Source: T3Sed10-241 sp036796255 (GTDB lineage Bacteria > Bacteroidota > Bacteroidia > Flavobacteriales_D > Cryomorphaceae). From it: a stretch of DNA of 55,631 nt. The position numbers and the translations under genes are program-made. Shown in pieces: positions 36,171-44,676 of this stretch. The DNA lies in contig DAIRDH010000018.1 in NCBI GenBank assembly GCA_036796255.1, forward strand, positions 1 to 55,631. The letters are read 5' to 3'. Numbering within the stretch: position 1 is the first letter of the stretch; every line of letters begins with the position of its first letter. The notes beneath the pieces are model-generated. The model made no database searches and was not told the DNA's origin. It saw nothing but the letters and a program-made list of their open reading frames with translations.

Positions 36171-36946
36171 TGAATCAATTTCGCAGCTCAAGTGCATTTG
36201 GCGACATGCCTGTAGTGGTCAAGAACCTTTTGATTATCAATGGACTGTTCTTCCTGGCCACGGTGGCGCTGGAATCGCAAGGCATCGCCCTGTCACGCAT
36301 ACTGGGAGCATTCTATTGGGATTCTCCCCATTTCAAACCCTGGCAGATTGTAAGCCACATGTTTATGCACGGAAGTCTCATGCATATCTTCTTCAATATG
36401 TTTGCCTTATGGATGTTTGGCTCGGCGATTGAGCGCGTATGGGGTCCGAAGCGCTTCCTCACTTATTATCTCATCACTGGCCTTGGCGCCTTCCTTCTCC
36501 ATTATGGGGTGGTGGCCTGGCAGGTCAATCAGCTCGTGCAGGAGATTGGCCCTCAGGCCGTGGAAGTCATCAAGAACGATGGAATCAGACTCTGGGCTGA
36601 AGGTCGGAACTACACCGACCCCAATTGGAGGCAGCTGAACATTTATTATAACGTACCTGTAGTTGGTGCCTCAGGAGCTGTATTCGGTATTTTGCTCGCA
36701 TTTGGGATGATGTTTCCGAACACCAGGCTTATGATGTTGTTCTTTCCTGTACCCATCAAGGCGAAGTACTTTGTGATCGGTTATGGATTGCTTGAATTGT
36801 ACTCGGGCATTGCCAACAATCCCGGCGACAACGTAGCGCACTTTGCGCACCTGGGTGGGATGTTATTTGGGTTTTTACTCATCAAGTACTGGTCAAGCTC
36901 CCACCGCGGAAACAACAACGATTGGGACGACCGCTACAGAAGATAA
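36170..36946 (+). CDS. rhomboid family intramembrane serine protease
   Basis: 258 residues with six transmembrane segments. HMFMHGSLMHIFFNMFALWM (63-82) is the N-terminal rhomboid signature, S169 in VVGASGAVFG is the nucleophile and H227 in VAHFAHLGGM completes the dyad. A longer loop (about 115-165) between the second and fourth segments resembles other Bacteroidota rhomboids. The start shares one base with the mutL stop, and the next rhomboid follows after 7 bases. A rhomboid after mutL is frequent in this phylum, with no known functional link. Confidence 0.93.
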   Translation: MNQFRSSSAFGDMPVVVKNLLIINGLFFLATVALESQGIALSRILGAFYWDSPHFKPWQIVSHMFMHGSLMHIFFNMFALWMFGSAIERVWGPKRFLTYYLITGLGAFLLHYGVVAWQVNQLVQEIGPQAVEVIKNDGIRLWAEGRNYTDPNWRQLNIYYNVPVVGASGAVFGILLAFGMMFPNTRLMMLFFPVPIKAKYFVIGYGLLELYSGIANNPGDNVAHFAHLGGMLFGFLLIKYWSSSHRGNNNDWDDRYRR

Positions 36947-36953
36947 TTAGATT

Positions 36954-37868
36954 ATGGCTTCCATCCTCGACGATATAAAATTTGCCTGGAACCGCGGTGA
37001 CGTTACCATCCGGTTCGTCTTTGCCAATGTGGCGGTATTTCTCGCGCTCACCCTGCTGCGCATTTTTGGTTTTTTCTTTCAAACCGACCTCAAAGGGGCA
37101 GTCATTCCGTGGATCTCTGGCACCTCTTCGCCAGAGGGTATGCTCTTCAAGCCATGGACCATTATCACCTACATGTTTGTGCACGAGGGCCTGTTTCACC
37201 TTTTGGGAAATATGATCATCCTGTACTTTGCGGGCCGCATCTTCACCGACCTGCTCAATGCCAAGCGTTTTACAGCGGTTTATTTTCTGGGAGGTATCGC
37301 AGGTTTTCTGGCTTACTTCGCCGCTTACAATATCTTCCCGGTTTTTGCCTCGGCGCAGGGTTCGATTATTTATGGTGCTTCGGCATCGGTTATTGCCATT
37401 CTGGTGGCCATTGCCACGTACACGCCCAATCTTGAATTGCGCCTCATCCTCATCGGCAATGTGAAGTTGAAGTGGATCGCCATTTTCTTCGTGGCACTCG
37501 ATATCCTTTTCCTCGACAGCAACAATAGCGGGGGCCGCATAGCCCACCTCGGCGGTGCAGCATTTGGATACTTCTACAGCTTATCGCTGAAAAATGGCAA
37601 TGATTGGTCGCGATTCTTTTGGGGGGTGGTTAATTTCTTCAGAGATTTGGTCAATCCAAAGCCAAAGATGAAAGTAGCGGGCAACAACGTTGGGCAAAAG
37701 CAGAACAGAACCCGCACTACAGCTTCGCCTGGCAGCAATACCCCCCGCGCAAAAGTGACTGAAGAGCAAGAGAAAATAGACGCCATACTCGATAAAATAT
37801 CCCGAAGCGGTTACGACAGCCTCAGCAAAGCAGAAAAAGAATTTCTATTCAAAGCCAGTAAAAAATAG
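36954..37868 (+). CDS. rhomboid family protein with C-terminal extension
   Basis: 304 residues. Rhomboid core: FVHEGLFHLLGNMIILYFAG (76-95), S143 in IYGASASVIA as likely nucleophile and H198 in RIAHLGGAAFG. Dyad spacing is normal, so activity is plausible although GASA replaces the usual GASG. The last ~95 residues form a polar cytoplasmic extension with an unstructured linker and a helix ending IDAILDKISRSGYDSLSKAEKEF, a DUF6576-type tail common in the second rhomboid of such pairs. Tandem paralogue of the preceding gene; its stop overlaps the next start. Confidence 0.92.
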   Translation: MASILDDIKFAWNRGDVTIRFVFANVAVFLALTLLRIFGFFFQTDLKGAVIPWISGTSSPEGMLFKPWTIITYMFVHEGLFHLLGNMIILYFAGRIFTDLLNAKRFTAVYFLGGIAGFLAYFAAYNIFPVFASAQGSIIYGASASVIAILVAIATYTPNLELRLILIGNVKLKWIAIFFVALDILFLDSNNSGGRIAHLGGAAFGYFYSLSLKNGNDWSRFFWGVVNFFRDLVNPKPKMKVAGNNVGQKQNRTRTTASPGSNTPRAKVTEEQEKIDAILDKISRSGYDSLSKAEKEFLFKASKK

Positions 37869-38995
37869 TGTTCCGCTTTATACGCCTCTTGGGCAAATCA
37901 GCCATATTGAGCGTCAACATTTTGGTGGCCTTGTGCTTGCTTTTGTCATACCTGGCAGTGCATATTCATCCGGAGACCGCTCCGTTTCTGCCCTTTTTCG
38001 GTATTGCATACGGAGCCTTCCTGCTGGTCAACTTCTTCTTCATTATCTTCTGGCTTTTTGTAAAACGGAGGCTTGCCCTTATTTCACTGTTCACAATTTT
38101 AGTGGGCTTCAATCACTTGTTTGCGTATTGGCAACCCCTGCCCTTCAACCTCAAAAAGGCGCCTGAAGGCAAAAGCATCAAAGTCCTTTCGCACAATGTA
38201 CGTCTCTTCGGTTGGTACAACTGGCGCACCAACATTGAAGACCGCGACAGGATGTTCAGGCGCTTGGAGCTTATCGACGCAGACGTGATGTGCTTTCAGG
38301 AGTTTTTTCACAACAGTGGCATCGGGGTTTTTGAAACCCGGGAAACCCTCAAAAAAGTAACTGGTGCCGAATACCTTTACGATGAGTACACCTCCGTAGT
38401 GCACCACAATCAGAAATATGGCATTGCCATTCTGAGCAAATATCCCATTGTGGGCAAAGGCAGAATCGACTTTACCGGAGAGCGCAGCAATGTGTGCATC
38501 TACACCGACCTCAATATTGATGGCGATACGGTAAGGGTGTACAATGCCCACGTGGCCTCTATTCGGTTTTCTGATAAAAACTATGCCTTTATCGAGGAGA
38601 TCATGAACCAACCGCGTGAAGGTGCTGCTGACCTTACTGAAGGGTTTAACATTATTACCCGCCTGGCAACGGCCTACAAGAATCGCGCGAAGCAGACCCA
38701 AAAAATTGTTGCACATCTTGAGAATTCGCCATATCCTGTGATCTTTTGCGGCGACATGAACGACACGCCCGTTTCTTACAATTATGGAATGTTGAGTGGG
38801 CTGCTCACCGATAGCTTTCGCCGCGGTGGTTGGGGTATTGGCAACACGTACATTGGCAAATTCCCCTCATTCCGTATCGACTACATTTTTCACGACAAGC
38901 GCTTCGACTCAAATGGATATGCCACCCATGATGAAGAAACCAGCGACCACCACGCGATCAGCACGCGCATCTATATGGGTGAATTACTGGATTGA
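37868..38995 (+). CDS. membrane-anchored endonuclease/exonuclease/phosphatase family protein
   Basis: 375 residues. Three hydrophobic segments (about 10-30, 35-65, 68-85) precede an EEP (DNase I/APE1-like) domain starting at about residue 100 with KVLSHNVRLFGWY (metal-site Asn), then DVMCFQEFF (Glu), YGIAILSKYPIVG, GDMNDTPVS and SDHHAISTRI at the end (Asp-His). All metal and acid-base positions of the fold are present. Related enzymes hydrolyse DNA, RNA, sphingomyelin or inositol phosphates; the substrate is not predictable. Start is GTG at 37868, overlapping the previous TAG. It is last in the mutL operon. Confidence 0.92.
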   Translation: MFRFIRLLGKSAILSVNILVALCLLLSYLAVHIHPETAPFLPFFGIAYGAFLLVNFFFIIFWLFVKRRLALISLFTILVGFNHLFAYWQPLPFNLKKAPEGKSIKVLSHNVRLFGWYNWRTNIEDRDRMFRRLELIDADVMCFQEFFHNSGIGVFETRETLKKVTGAEYLYDEYTSVVHHNQKYGIAILSKYPIVGKGRIDFTGERSNVCIYTDLNIDGDTVRVYNAHVASIRFSDKNYAFIEEIMNQPREGAADLTEGFNIITRLATAYKNRAKQTQKIVAHLENSPYPVIFCGDMNDTPVSYNYGMLSGLLTDSFRRGGWGIGNTYIGKFPSFRIDYIFHDKRFDSNGYATHDEETSDHHAISTRIYMGELLD

Positions 38996-39015
38996 TCCAA
39001 TAGCCATAAAGCAAA

Positions 39016-39048
39016 ACAGCAGATTGCGGCGCACCGTCAATCTGCTGT
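39016..39048. terminator. hairpin between convergent genes, probable bidirectional terminator
   Basis: 11-base perfect arms ACAGCAGATTG (39016-39026) and complement (39038-39048), loop 11. It lies 20 bases after the EEP stop and 25 bases after the rhodanese stop on the other strand. The T-runs are weak, so it may need help from another factor. Confidence 0.7.
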
Positions 39049-39072
39049 AATTTCAACAAATAACCCTGGTTT

Positions 39073-39363
39073 TTATGAAACCTCCACCCTGCTCAGTTCC
39101 TGGTCAAACTGGTACCAGCCGCCTGCATTGTGGCAGTCTATTCCCTCGCGCTGCAACATCATCGTGGCCATGCCACTTCGGTTGCCCGAGGCACAAACGA
39201 GCAAAACAGACTTGTTCATGTTTCGGAATTCATTAACACGCTGCATCACTTCCTGAAGCGGAATGTTGATTGATCCCCTGATGTGTCCTGATTCAAATTC
39301 TTCTATTGAACGCACATCCACGATTTTTCCGTTTCCGGATTGAATTATTTCTTTAAGATTCAT
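39073..39363 (-). CDS. single-domain rhodanese-like sulfurtransferase
   Basis: 96 residues, one rhodanese domain (GlpE/PspE-like) without signal peptide. The active cysteine is C57 in VCASGNRSG, a typical six-residue loop able to carry a persulfide; IVDVRSIEEFESGHIRGSINIP is the N-terminal signature. It would transfer sulfur between thiols. It overlaps the DUF6132-like gene by 11 bases and stands in the same operon as the persulfide dioxygenase-like fusion, so the local function is probably persulfide handling. Confidence 0.92.
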   Translation of the reverse strand: MNLKEIIQSGNGKIVDVRSIEEFESGHIRGSINIPLQEVMQRVNEFRNMNKSVLLVCASGNRSGMATMMLQREGIDCHNAGGWYQFDQELSRVEVS

Positions 39364-39565
39364 TGTTTTCAGTTTTAAAGTAGTTCACAATGGTGTCGGC
39401 AGTGATACCTAGCAGCAGGGCACCATAAGAAGATGCCACTACCGGATTGCTTGCTATTGCGCAGTGTTCAGGGTTGCAACCTATCTCGCTCCAATATAGC
39501 AGTCCCCCTATTGCCCCCAGGATTGCGCCTGAGCCGACTATCAAGCGTCTTTTTCGCTTTTCCAA
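39353..39565 (-). CDS. small membrane protein, DUF6132-like
   Basis: 70 residues with two hydrophobic segments (about 9-25 and 43-60). It has CNPEHCAIASNP between them, followed by SSYGALLLG; a paired-cysteine then SNP then YGALLG pattern is the hallmark I associate with DUF6132. These genes typically accompany rhodanese and sulfur-transport genes in Bacteroidota, though no activity is known. The cysteines sit at the membrane edge and could carry sulfur or bind metal. The start is 10 bases downstream of the CstB-like gene's stop. Confidence 0.75.
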   Translation of the reverse strand: MEKRKRRLIVGSGAILGAIGGLLYWSEIGCNPEHCAIASNPVVASSYGALLLGITADTIVNYFKTENNES

Positions 39566-39574
39566 TACTTCAAA

Positions 39575-40987
39575 TTAAAGTAAGGTCGTCGGGCAAACGT
39601 AGTCAGTTGTTTTTACGTCAGTATTAAGTATTTCTGTAAATCCACCTTCCACATCGCTAAAATTATCCCAGCCTCTGGCTTTCAAGATTGAAGCGGCAAT
39701 CATACTGCGGTAGCCGCCTGCACAATGCACCATGAACGGCTTGTCTTTTGGAAACTCAGCCAGGTGCTTGTTGATTTCATTGAGGGGAACGTTTATGGCT
39801 CCTTCCACGTGTTGAGAATCGTATTCGCTCTTTTTGCGCACGTCGAATACCATTACATCCTCAGCGGCTTTTGCAGCAAATGCTGATGGGCTGGTACGTT
39901 TTACGGTATCCACTTCCATACCTGATGCATTCCAGGCATCAAAGCCTCCTTCGAGGTAACCAATGGTACCGTCGTAACCTACGCGCGAGAGGCGTGTCAT
40001 GGCTTCTTCTTCCCGGCCGGGCTCAGTGATCAGGAGGATGGACTGCTTGATGTCGGGAATCATTTCACCCACCCACATGGCAAAACTGCCATCGAGACCA
40101 ATGTTTACGCTGTTGGGAATAAAACCTTTTGCAAACTTCGACGCATCGCGTGTGTCGAGCATGAGCGCGCGGGTTTCATTTGCAGCAGCTTCAAAAGCCT
40201 CAGGACTCAATGGCCGCATGGCACGGTCCATAACTTTATCCAGGCTCTCATAGCCTTGAATGTTCATCAATACATTTTTAGGGAAGTAGCCGGGAGGTGC
40301 AGTAAGTCCTTGCAGCAATTGCTTTTTGAATTCCTCTTTGGTCAATTCAGGATTCAAAGCGTAATTCACTTTCTTCTGGTTGCCCAATGTATCGGTGGTT
40401 TCCTTGCTCATCATTTTGCCGCAAGCGCTACCCGCACCGTGGTTGGGGTATACGATGAGGTGGTCAGGCAAGGGCATAATTTTGTTGCGAAGCGAGTCGA
40501 AAAGGTAGCCTGCAAGTTTGTCTTCAGTAAGGTCCTCAATTACGTGCTGCGCAAGGTCGGGGCGGCCCACATCGCCGATGAATAGTGTGTCGCCGGTAAT
40601 GATGCCGTGCTCCTTGCCTTCGGCATCGATGAGCAAAAATGTGGTGCTCTCCATGGTGTGGCCAGGAGTATGAATTACTTTGACTTTGTAAGCTCCTACT
40701 TCAAATACCTGATCATCTTCAGCGACGATGGCTTCAAATTGGGGCTTTGCCGTAGGGCCATACACTATGTCAGCTCCGGTTTTCTTGGCAAGGTCCAGGT
40801 GACCGCTCACGAAGTCGGCGTGAAAATGCGTTTCGAAAACGTATTTAACCTTTGCTCCATCTGCTTTCGCACGGTCGATATATGGTTGAACCTCACGAAG
40901 TGGGTCGAAAATGGCGGCTTCGCCATTGCTCACCAGGTAATAAGCCGCATGGGCAATGCATCCGGTATATATTTGTTCTACTTTCAT
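39575..40987 (-). CDS. persulfide dioxygenase-sulfurtransferase, CstB-like
   Basis: 470 residues. N-terminal metallo-beta-lactamase domain (1-245) with THFHADFVSGH (H54, H56, D58, H63), IHTPGHTMES and TGDTLFIGDVGRPDL, matching ETHE1/CstB-type persulfide dioxygenases. Two rhodanese domains follow: the first (about 265-355) has no active-site cysteine, the second (about 370-470) has C422 in VHCAGGYRSM. This is the same order as Staphylococcus aureus CstB, which oxidises low-molecular-weight persulfides to thiosulfate. It leads a three-gene operon, with a palindrome and a -7 element in its upstream region. ATG start at 40987. Confidence 0.9.
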   Translation of the reverse strand: MKVEQIYTGCIAHAAYYLVSNGEAAIFDPLREVQPYIDRAKADGAKVKYVFETHFHADFVSGHLDLAKKTGADIVYGPTAKPQFEAIVAEDDQVFEVGAYKVKVIHTPGHTMESTTFLLIDAEGKEHGIITGDTLFIGDVGRPDLAQHVIEDLTEDKLAGYLFDSLRNKIMPLPDHLIVYPNHGAGSACGKMMSKETTDTLGNQKKVNYALNPELTKEEFKKQLLQGLTAPPGYFPKNVLMNIQGYESLDKVMDRAMRPLSPEAFEAAANETRALMLDTRDASKFAKGFIPNSVNIGLDGSFAMWVGEMIPDIKQSILLITEPGREEEAMTRLSRVGYDGTIGYLEGGFDAWNASGMEVDTVKRTSPSAFAAKAAEDVMVFDVRKKSEYDSQHVEGAINVPLNEINKHLAEFPKDKPFMVHCAGGYRSMIAASILKARGWDNFSDVEGGFTEILNTDVKTTDYVCPTTLL

Positions 40988-41000
40988 AATGTTTTTTTTC

Positions 41001-41014
41001 TGTCAATCTTGACA
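41001..41014. promoter_or_regulatory. perfect palindrome in the leader of the CstB-like operon
   Basis: TGTCAATCTTGACA: 6-base arms with a 2-base centre, located 14 bases upstream of the ATG and downstream of the predicted transcript start. This is a suitable place for a repressor to act; the regulator is unknown. Confidence 0.55.
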
Positions 41015-41037
41015 AGGTGAATTTTCTTTTGACGGTA

Positions 41038-41045
41038 CAAAGTTA
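41038..41045 (-). promoter_or_regulatory. -7 element of the CstB-like operon promoter
   Basis: TAACTTTG on the minus strand (TAnnTTTG), about 50 bases upstream of the ATG. The -33 element is not clear, which would suit an activated or repressed promoter. Confidence 0.5.
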
Positions 41046-41748
41046 AGGACCAACTCAATTTCATTCTGTGCCTTTGGTTACAAAGGGTATCAAGCAATGA
41101 GAAAATCATGTAAGAAGTCACACCTAAACTACTGACTTCATAGAACATTGGGACATGACGTACCATCGCATGGATGTTCCAGAAGAAAAAGAAAAATAAC
41201 TGACTTTCGGGCTACCAATCTGACCGGCTCCCTCATGATTCCTTGCTGTAAAGAAGCGATCATAACAGAAGTTGCAAAAGGATTCGGAGGCTCAACCACG
41301 AAATTATAAGGGTTTTTCATGCCCCTTGGTCAATGTAAAAGTCGATTCCAAAGCTTAATTAGGCAACGGGCACAGGGAACACTGCGGGTCGACATTGACC
41401 AGACGAGATTCAAGCTACAAAACCCTTCATATTGCGCAAGAGCTTGGTTTAAGATTTCGATACATTGAAGGTTCCACATGTTCTGAAATGAAACATAGAT
41501 GACGCAAAATACTGATTAACAATTTAATAAAATAAATCAGGCTTTATATGGCTCTGCCTTCATGGCTTAAGCAACTGGATTTTAGTTACAGTCAACATGT
41601 GATTTTCCTTTGCTGAAATTCGTCAATCAAAGAATGGTAGGCGATGACACTGTTTCTGCCTTTCGCGAAATGTAGAACACAAGTGGTTTAAAGGGATTTG
41701 GTGTTACCATACCTTCACACCATCCGAACTACAAACACCAATTTACTT

Positions 41749-43800
41749 ATGAAAAACAAAAATTCTACCCTCAAAGGGTTTATACTCGCATTTGCAGCAA
41801 TGCTCATGGGCATACTCTCAGCACATGCACAAATGGAGTACTATCTTTCACCACAGTTTGTCACCCGCTTTAATGACGTGAACGACAGTGGTACAGGAGT
41901 TTCCACCAATCAGTATTTTGACTTCAGCTCTCAAACGTGGTCGCCCATTGAAGCTGAAGCTACAGGTCTCGTATCCATCAACAATGCCGGTGATGTCGCG
42001 GGATCAATGTTCCTGGATGAAGTGGCATTCATCCTGCAGCCTGCATACAAAAAGAACAACAATGATTGGAATCCCATAGGTTGGTTTCCAGAATCAATAC
42101 CCGCAGAATCATCATTTGCTACCTTCAGTATTTCTCCGAATGGCGTATGGGTAACTGGAGAAATGTCCATAGGATGCTGCGAATACGGAACCTTCAGGTA
42201 CAATACTGAAACAGAGGAACTCACTGCCATTTTCGATGAGGATTACATCTCAATATCAGGCTATGTCATCACCAATGATGGAACCATCGGTGGCTTTGCC
42301 GACGATCAGGGCATGGGAGGCGAGCCAGGCACCGGAGGTACACGCCGCATTCCGATGTACATCACACCCGATCTTGAAATCAATTTGATCGGAGATGATT
42401 TCCCTACTTTTAATGTAAACGCAATCAACGACATCAATGACTCTTTTACAATGGTAGGCGACTTCGACGGTACGCCATTTATCTATGAGCTCAATTCCAA
42501 TACCTTCACATCTTTTGACGCTCCCCTTGGATATTCTTCGGCCGTATTCACCAGCATTTCCAACAATGGTGTAGCTGTGGGCTACGCCCAAAACTTAGGA
42601 GCCTTTGGCAGTCCGGTGAGAGATGCAATAATTTACCACCCCGATCTGGGCAGCCAACCCTTATTTCTGAAAGACATTCTGCAAAATGTAGCAGGTATTG
42701 ACATTGCTTCAGATGATGGATTGATGGGTACAGCCATAGCCATATCGCCCGACGGCAATTATGTATGTGGCTGGACCAATATGGCACCGTTTTTCGCACC
42801 TGGTTGGATGGTGTTCTTTGACGACTTGCTTCTCGTGCCGCCAGTGTGCAGCCTCATCTGCCCGGCCAATATAAGCGTGGTAGATGAGAATAGCCAAGGT
42901 GGAACCACTGCATCCTACGAAGTAAGTTTCGAATGCGGACCAGATGCTCCAGCGGTCGTCAACCCTGTCCTGGTTAGTGGTCCGGAATCCGGATCGTTTT
43001 TCCCATTGGGAGTTACCCCAGTCACCTACCACCTCGTGGACGGCGATGGCAACTTTATCGCCGCCTGTTCATTTACCGTTACTGTGAACGATGCTTATTG
43101 TGTTCCTCCCATCACTTTCATTGAAGCCATCACCCACGTTCAATTTGCAGGAATAGAAAACACGACCTCTGCCGACTTTGGTGTACCTGCCAATGAATAT
43201 TTCTTTGACATTACTGGTACCGTAGCTCAAGGCTCAAGCTATCCCATAGCACTTGAAGGATTTACAGGTGGAGGTCCATTCATTAACTTTTTCACCGTTT
43301 TTATTGACTTCAATCAGGACAATGTGTTTGACACGGCCAATGAAATGTTTGAAATAGGCAGTATAGAGGGCTCTACAGGATCAGACGGTCAGCAAGCCAC
43401 CGGCGTGATTGAAATTCCAACAGATGCTACACTTGGACTTACGCGGATGCGTGTGATAAAGGCATATGAGGCATCTCCAATCGATCCTTGTGGAAACTAT
43501 GATTTCGGACAATCAGAAGACTACATGATCTTGATCAATGAGATGCCTTTAACTGTTGGCCATTCGGAATTTGCAGATTTGAAAGCCTATCCCAATCCGG
43601 CGACTGACATGTTGCGCATTCAATCCAGTTCGCAAATCGCATCTGTCACCATATTCAACCTGGGCGGTCAGTTGGTACACCAGCAAGTGCTCAACAATAA
43701 CGATGGTATTGTTGACTTGTCTTCACTTGCGAGAGGAGTGTACAGCGTCATGATGAGCAATGAAAAAGCAACAAAAACCATCAAGGTAGTGAAGCTTTAA
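41749..43800 (+). CDS. T9SS-secreted protein with HAF-like, HYR and GEVED domains
   Basis: About 683 residues. A signal peptide (GFILAFAAMLMGILSAHAQ) is followed by a region with HAF-type motifs of the form ISxNGxxVGY or INNAGDVAG (about 35-360), a HYR domain (CPANISVVDE to FTVTVND), a GEVED domain (YCVPPITFIEAITHVQF to DFGQSEDYMILI) and a C-terminal T9SS type A sorting tail of about 70 residues (LKAYPNPATDMLRI to KATKTIKVVKL). The tail predicts export across the outer membrane and cell-surface anchoring or release. No catalytic domain is visible, so an adhesin-like role is likely. The frame is open 17 codons upstream, but the signal peptide begins at 41749. Confidence 0.9.
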   Translation: MKNKNSTLKGFILAFAAMLMGILSAHAQMEYYLSPQFVTRFNDVNDSGTGVSTNQYFDFSSQTWSPIEAEATGLVSINNAGDVAGSMFLDEVAFILQPAYKKNNNDWNPIGWFPESIPAESSFATFSISPNGVWVTGEMSIGCCEYGTFRYNTETEELTAIFDEDYISISGYVITNDGTIGGFADDQGMGGEPGTGGTRRIPMYITPDLEINLIGDDFPTFNVNAINDINDSFTMVGDFDGTPFIYELNSNTFTSFDAPLGYSSAVFTSISNNGVAVGYAQNLGAFGSPVRDAIIYHPDLGSQPLFLKDILQNVAGIDIASDDGLMGTAIAISPDGNYVCGWTNMAPFFAPGWMVFFDDLLLVPPVCSLICPANISVVDENSQGGTTASYEVSFECGPDAPAVVNPVLVSGPESGSFFPLGVTPVTYHLVDGDGNFIAACSFTVTVNDAYCVPPITFIEAITHVQFAGIENTTSADFGVPANEYFFDITGTVAQGSSYPIALEGFTGGGPFINFFTVFIDFNQDNVFDTANEMFEIGSIEGSTGSDGQQATGVIEIPTDATLGLTRMRVIKAYEASPIDPCGNYDFGQSEDYMILINEMPLTVGHSEFADLKAYPNPATDMLRIQSSSQIASVTIFNLGGQLVHQQVLNNNDGIVDLSSLARGVYSVMMSNEKATKTIKVVKL

Positions 43801-43875
43801 GCAAATTTGGACGCATCGCTTGCTGTGTGAATTGATGCAAGTGATTCAGAAATAAGTATTGCCTTAAAAAGTACC

Positions 43876-43920
43876 ACCGCCTTACCCGCCAGCCACCATT
43901 GCTGGATTGGGTAAGGCGGT
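43876..43920. terminator. long compound hairpin between convergent genes
   Basis: Outer arms ACCGCCTTACCC (43876-43887) and its complement (43909-43920), with an inner CCAGC/GCTGG stem. It lies 75 bases after the T9SS stop and 83 bases after the stop of the opposing gene. There is no clean T-run after the stem in the plus direction; on the minus strand CTTTTTAAG follows. Confidence 0.65.
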
Positions 43921-44002
43921 CCTTATTGTATCAAAGTTTCGGGCCGTACCTCAGGACAGTTTCATCAATCCTTCCACCATTGGAGGTGTAAGGTATGTGG
44001 CC

Positions 44003-44521
44003 CTAAGGCGTGAAGGCAGCGCGGACGTCAAGCGCGTAAAGCAGGCTTTCGTGATTGCCCCAGGCATTCAGCAAGCCTTGCGGCACACATTCTATATACA
44101 AGCCGTTTTCTTTTGCGTATAATGTGGTTGTCCAACGGTGCAAGCCAAACATTTTGGAATGCTCCAATATCACTTGGTTCCCTCGGAGTTGGGGTGACCA
44201 CTTTGCAGTTTTGGGATGTTGCTTTAAATGATCTTTAAGGGTTTCGCTATCTCGCCAGTTAAGCGAAGTCCGCATTTCCGCTTCCTTTACAAATGCCTTT
44301 CCGTGTGCAGCAGGCATTTTGACCAAAACCCATACAATGCACGTGGTAACAACAAATGGCACCACCATGGCCTTTGCAATGCTGATAGGGGAATCCATGA
44401 GCCATGATATAAGGACATGGGACATGACGCCCGTTCCGAACATCAAAATTGCAAATGTCAGCAACGGGGCATATTTACTCCACACAACGCTCAACTTCAT
44501 ACCAAACCATTTTGATTCCAA
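44003..44521 (-). CDS. hypothetical membrane protein
   Basis: 172 residues, family not recognised. Two hydrophobic segments (about 18-40 and 48-70) are followed by a soluble C-terminal domain of about 100 residues (RTSLNWRDSETLKDHLKQHP, then WTTTLYAKENGLYIEC). The domain looks PH-like or YcxB-like in its strand pattern, but that is a guess. The start could also be the second ATG, 7 codons later (KLSVVWSKYAP). It stands alone between two genes on the other strand. Composition is slightly more AT-rich than its neighbours. Confidence 0.68.
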   Translation of the reverse strand: MESKWFGMKLSVVWSKYAPLLTFAILMFGTGVMSHVLISWLMDSPISIAKAMVVPFVVTTCIVWVLVKMPAAHGKAFVKEAEMRTSLNWRDSETLKDHLKQHPKTAKWSPQLRGNQVILEHSKMFGLHRWTTTLYAKENGLYIECVPQGLLNAWGNHESLLYALDVRAAFTP

Positions 44522-44651
44522 AAATATAAAATTTGCGCATAATTCCCGCCCATTTACTGTCTATGCAAAGCGGCACAACCTGAAAAACATCATGCCCGGC
44601 ATTTTTTGCCGGAAGGCAATGGACTAAACCCAGCCCTACAGCCATAATGCT

Positions 44652-44659
44652 TACCTTTG
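44652..44659 (+). promoter_or_regulatory. -7 element of the E1 dehydrogenase promoter
   Basis: TACCTTTG matches TAnnTTTG, 17 bases upstream of the ATG at 44677. The leader would be very short. No clear -33 element. Confidence 0.55.
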
Positions 44660-44676
44660 GAGCCCAAGATTGACCT

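Larger units (their letters stand above)
40988..41748. other. intergenic region between the CstB-like and first T9SS genes
   Basis: 761 bases between divergent genes. It holds the palindrome at 41001-41014 and the minus-strand -7 at 41038-41045. The rest (41050-41700) has short frames only, one of 60 codons on the minus strand at 41138-41320, which has no family feature I can name. I cannot exclude a gene relic. Confidence 0.5.

Noticed and set aside
41138..41320. 60-codon minus-strand frame in the long intergenic region
   Set aside because: No domain, no ribosome-binding context and no neighbouring support; likely chance.
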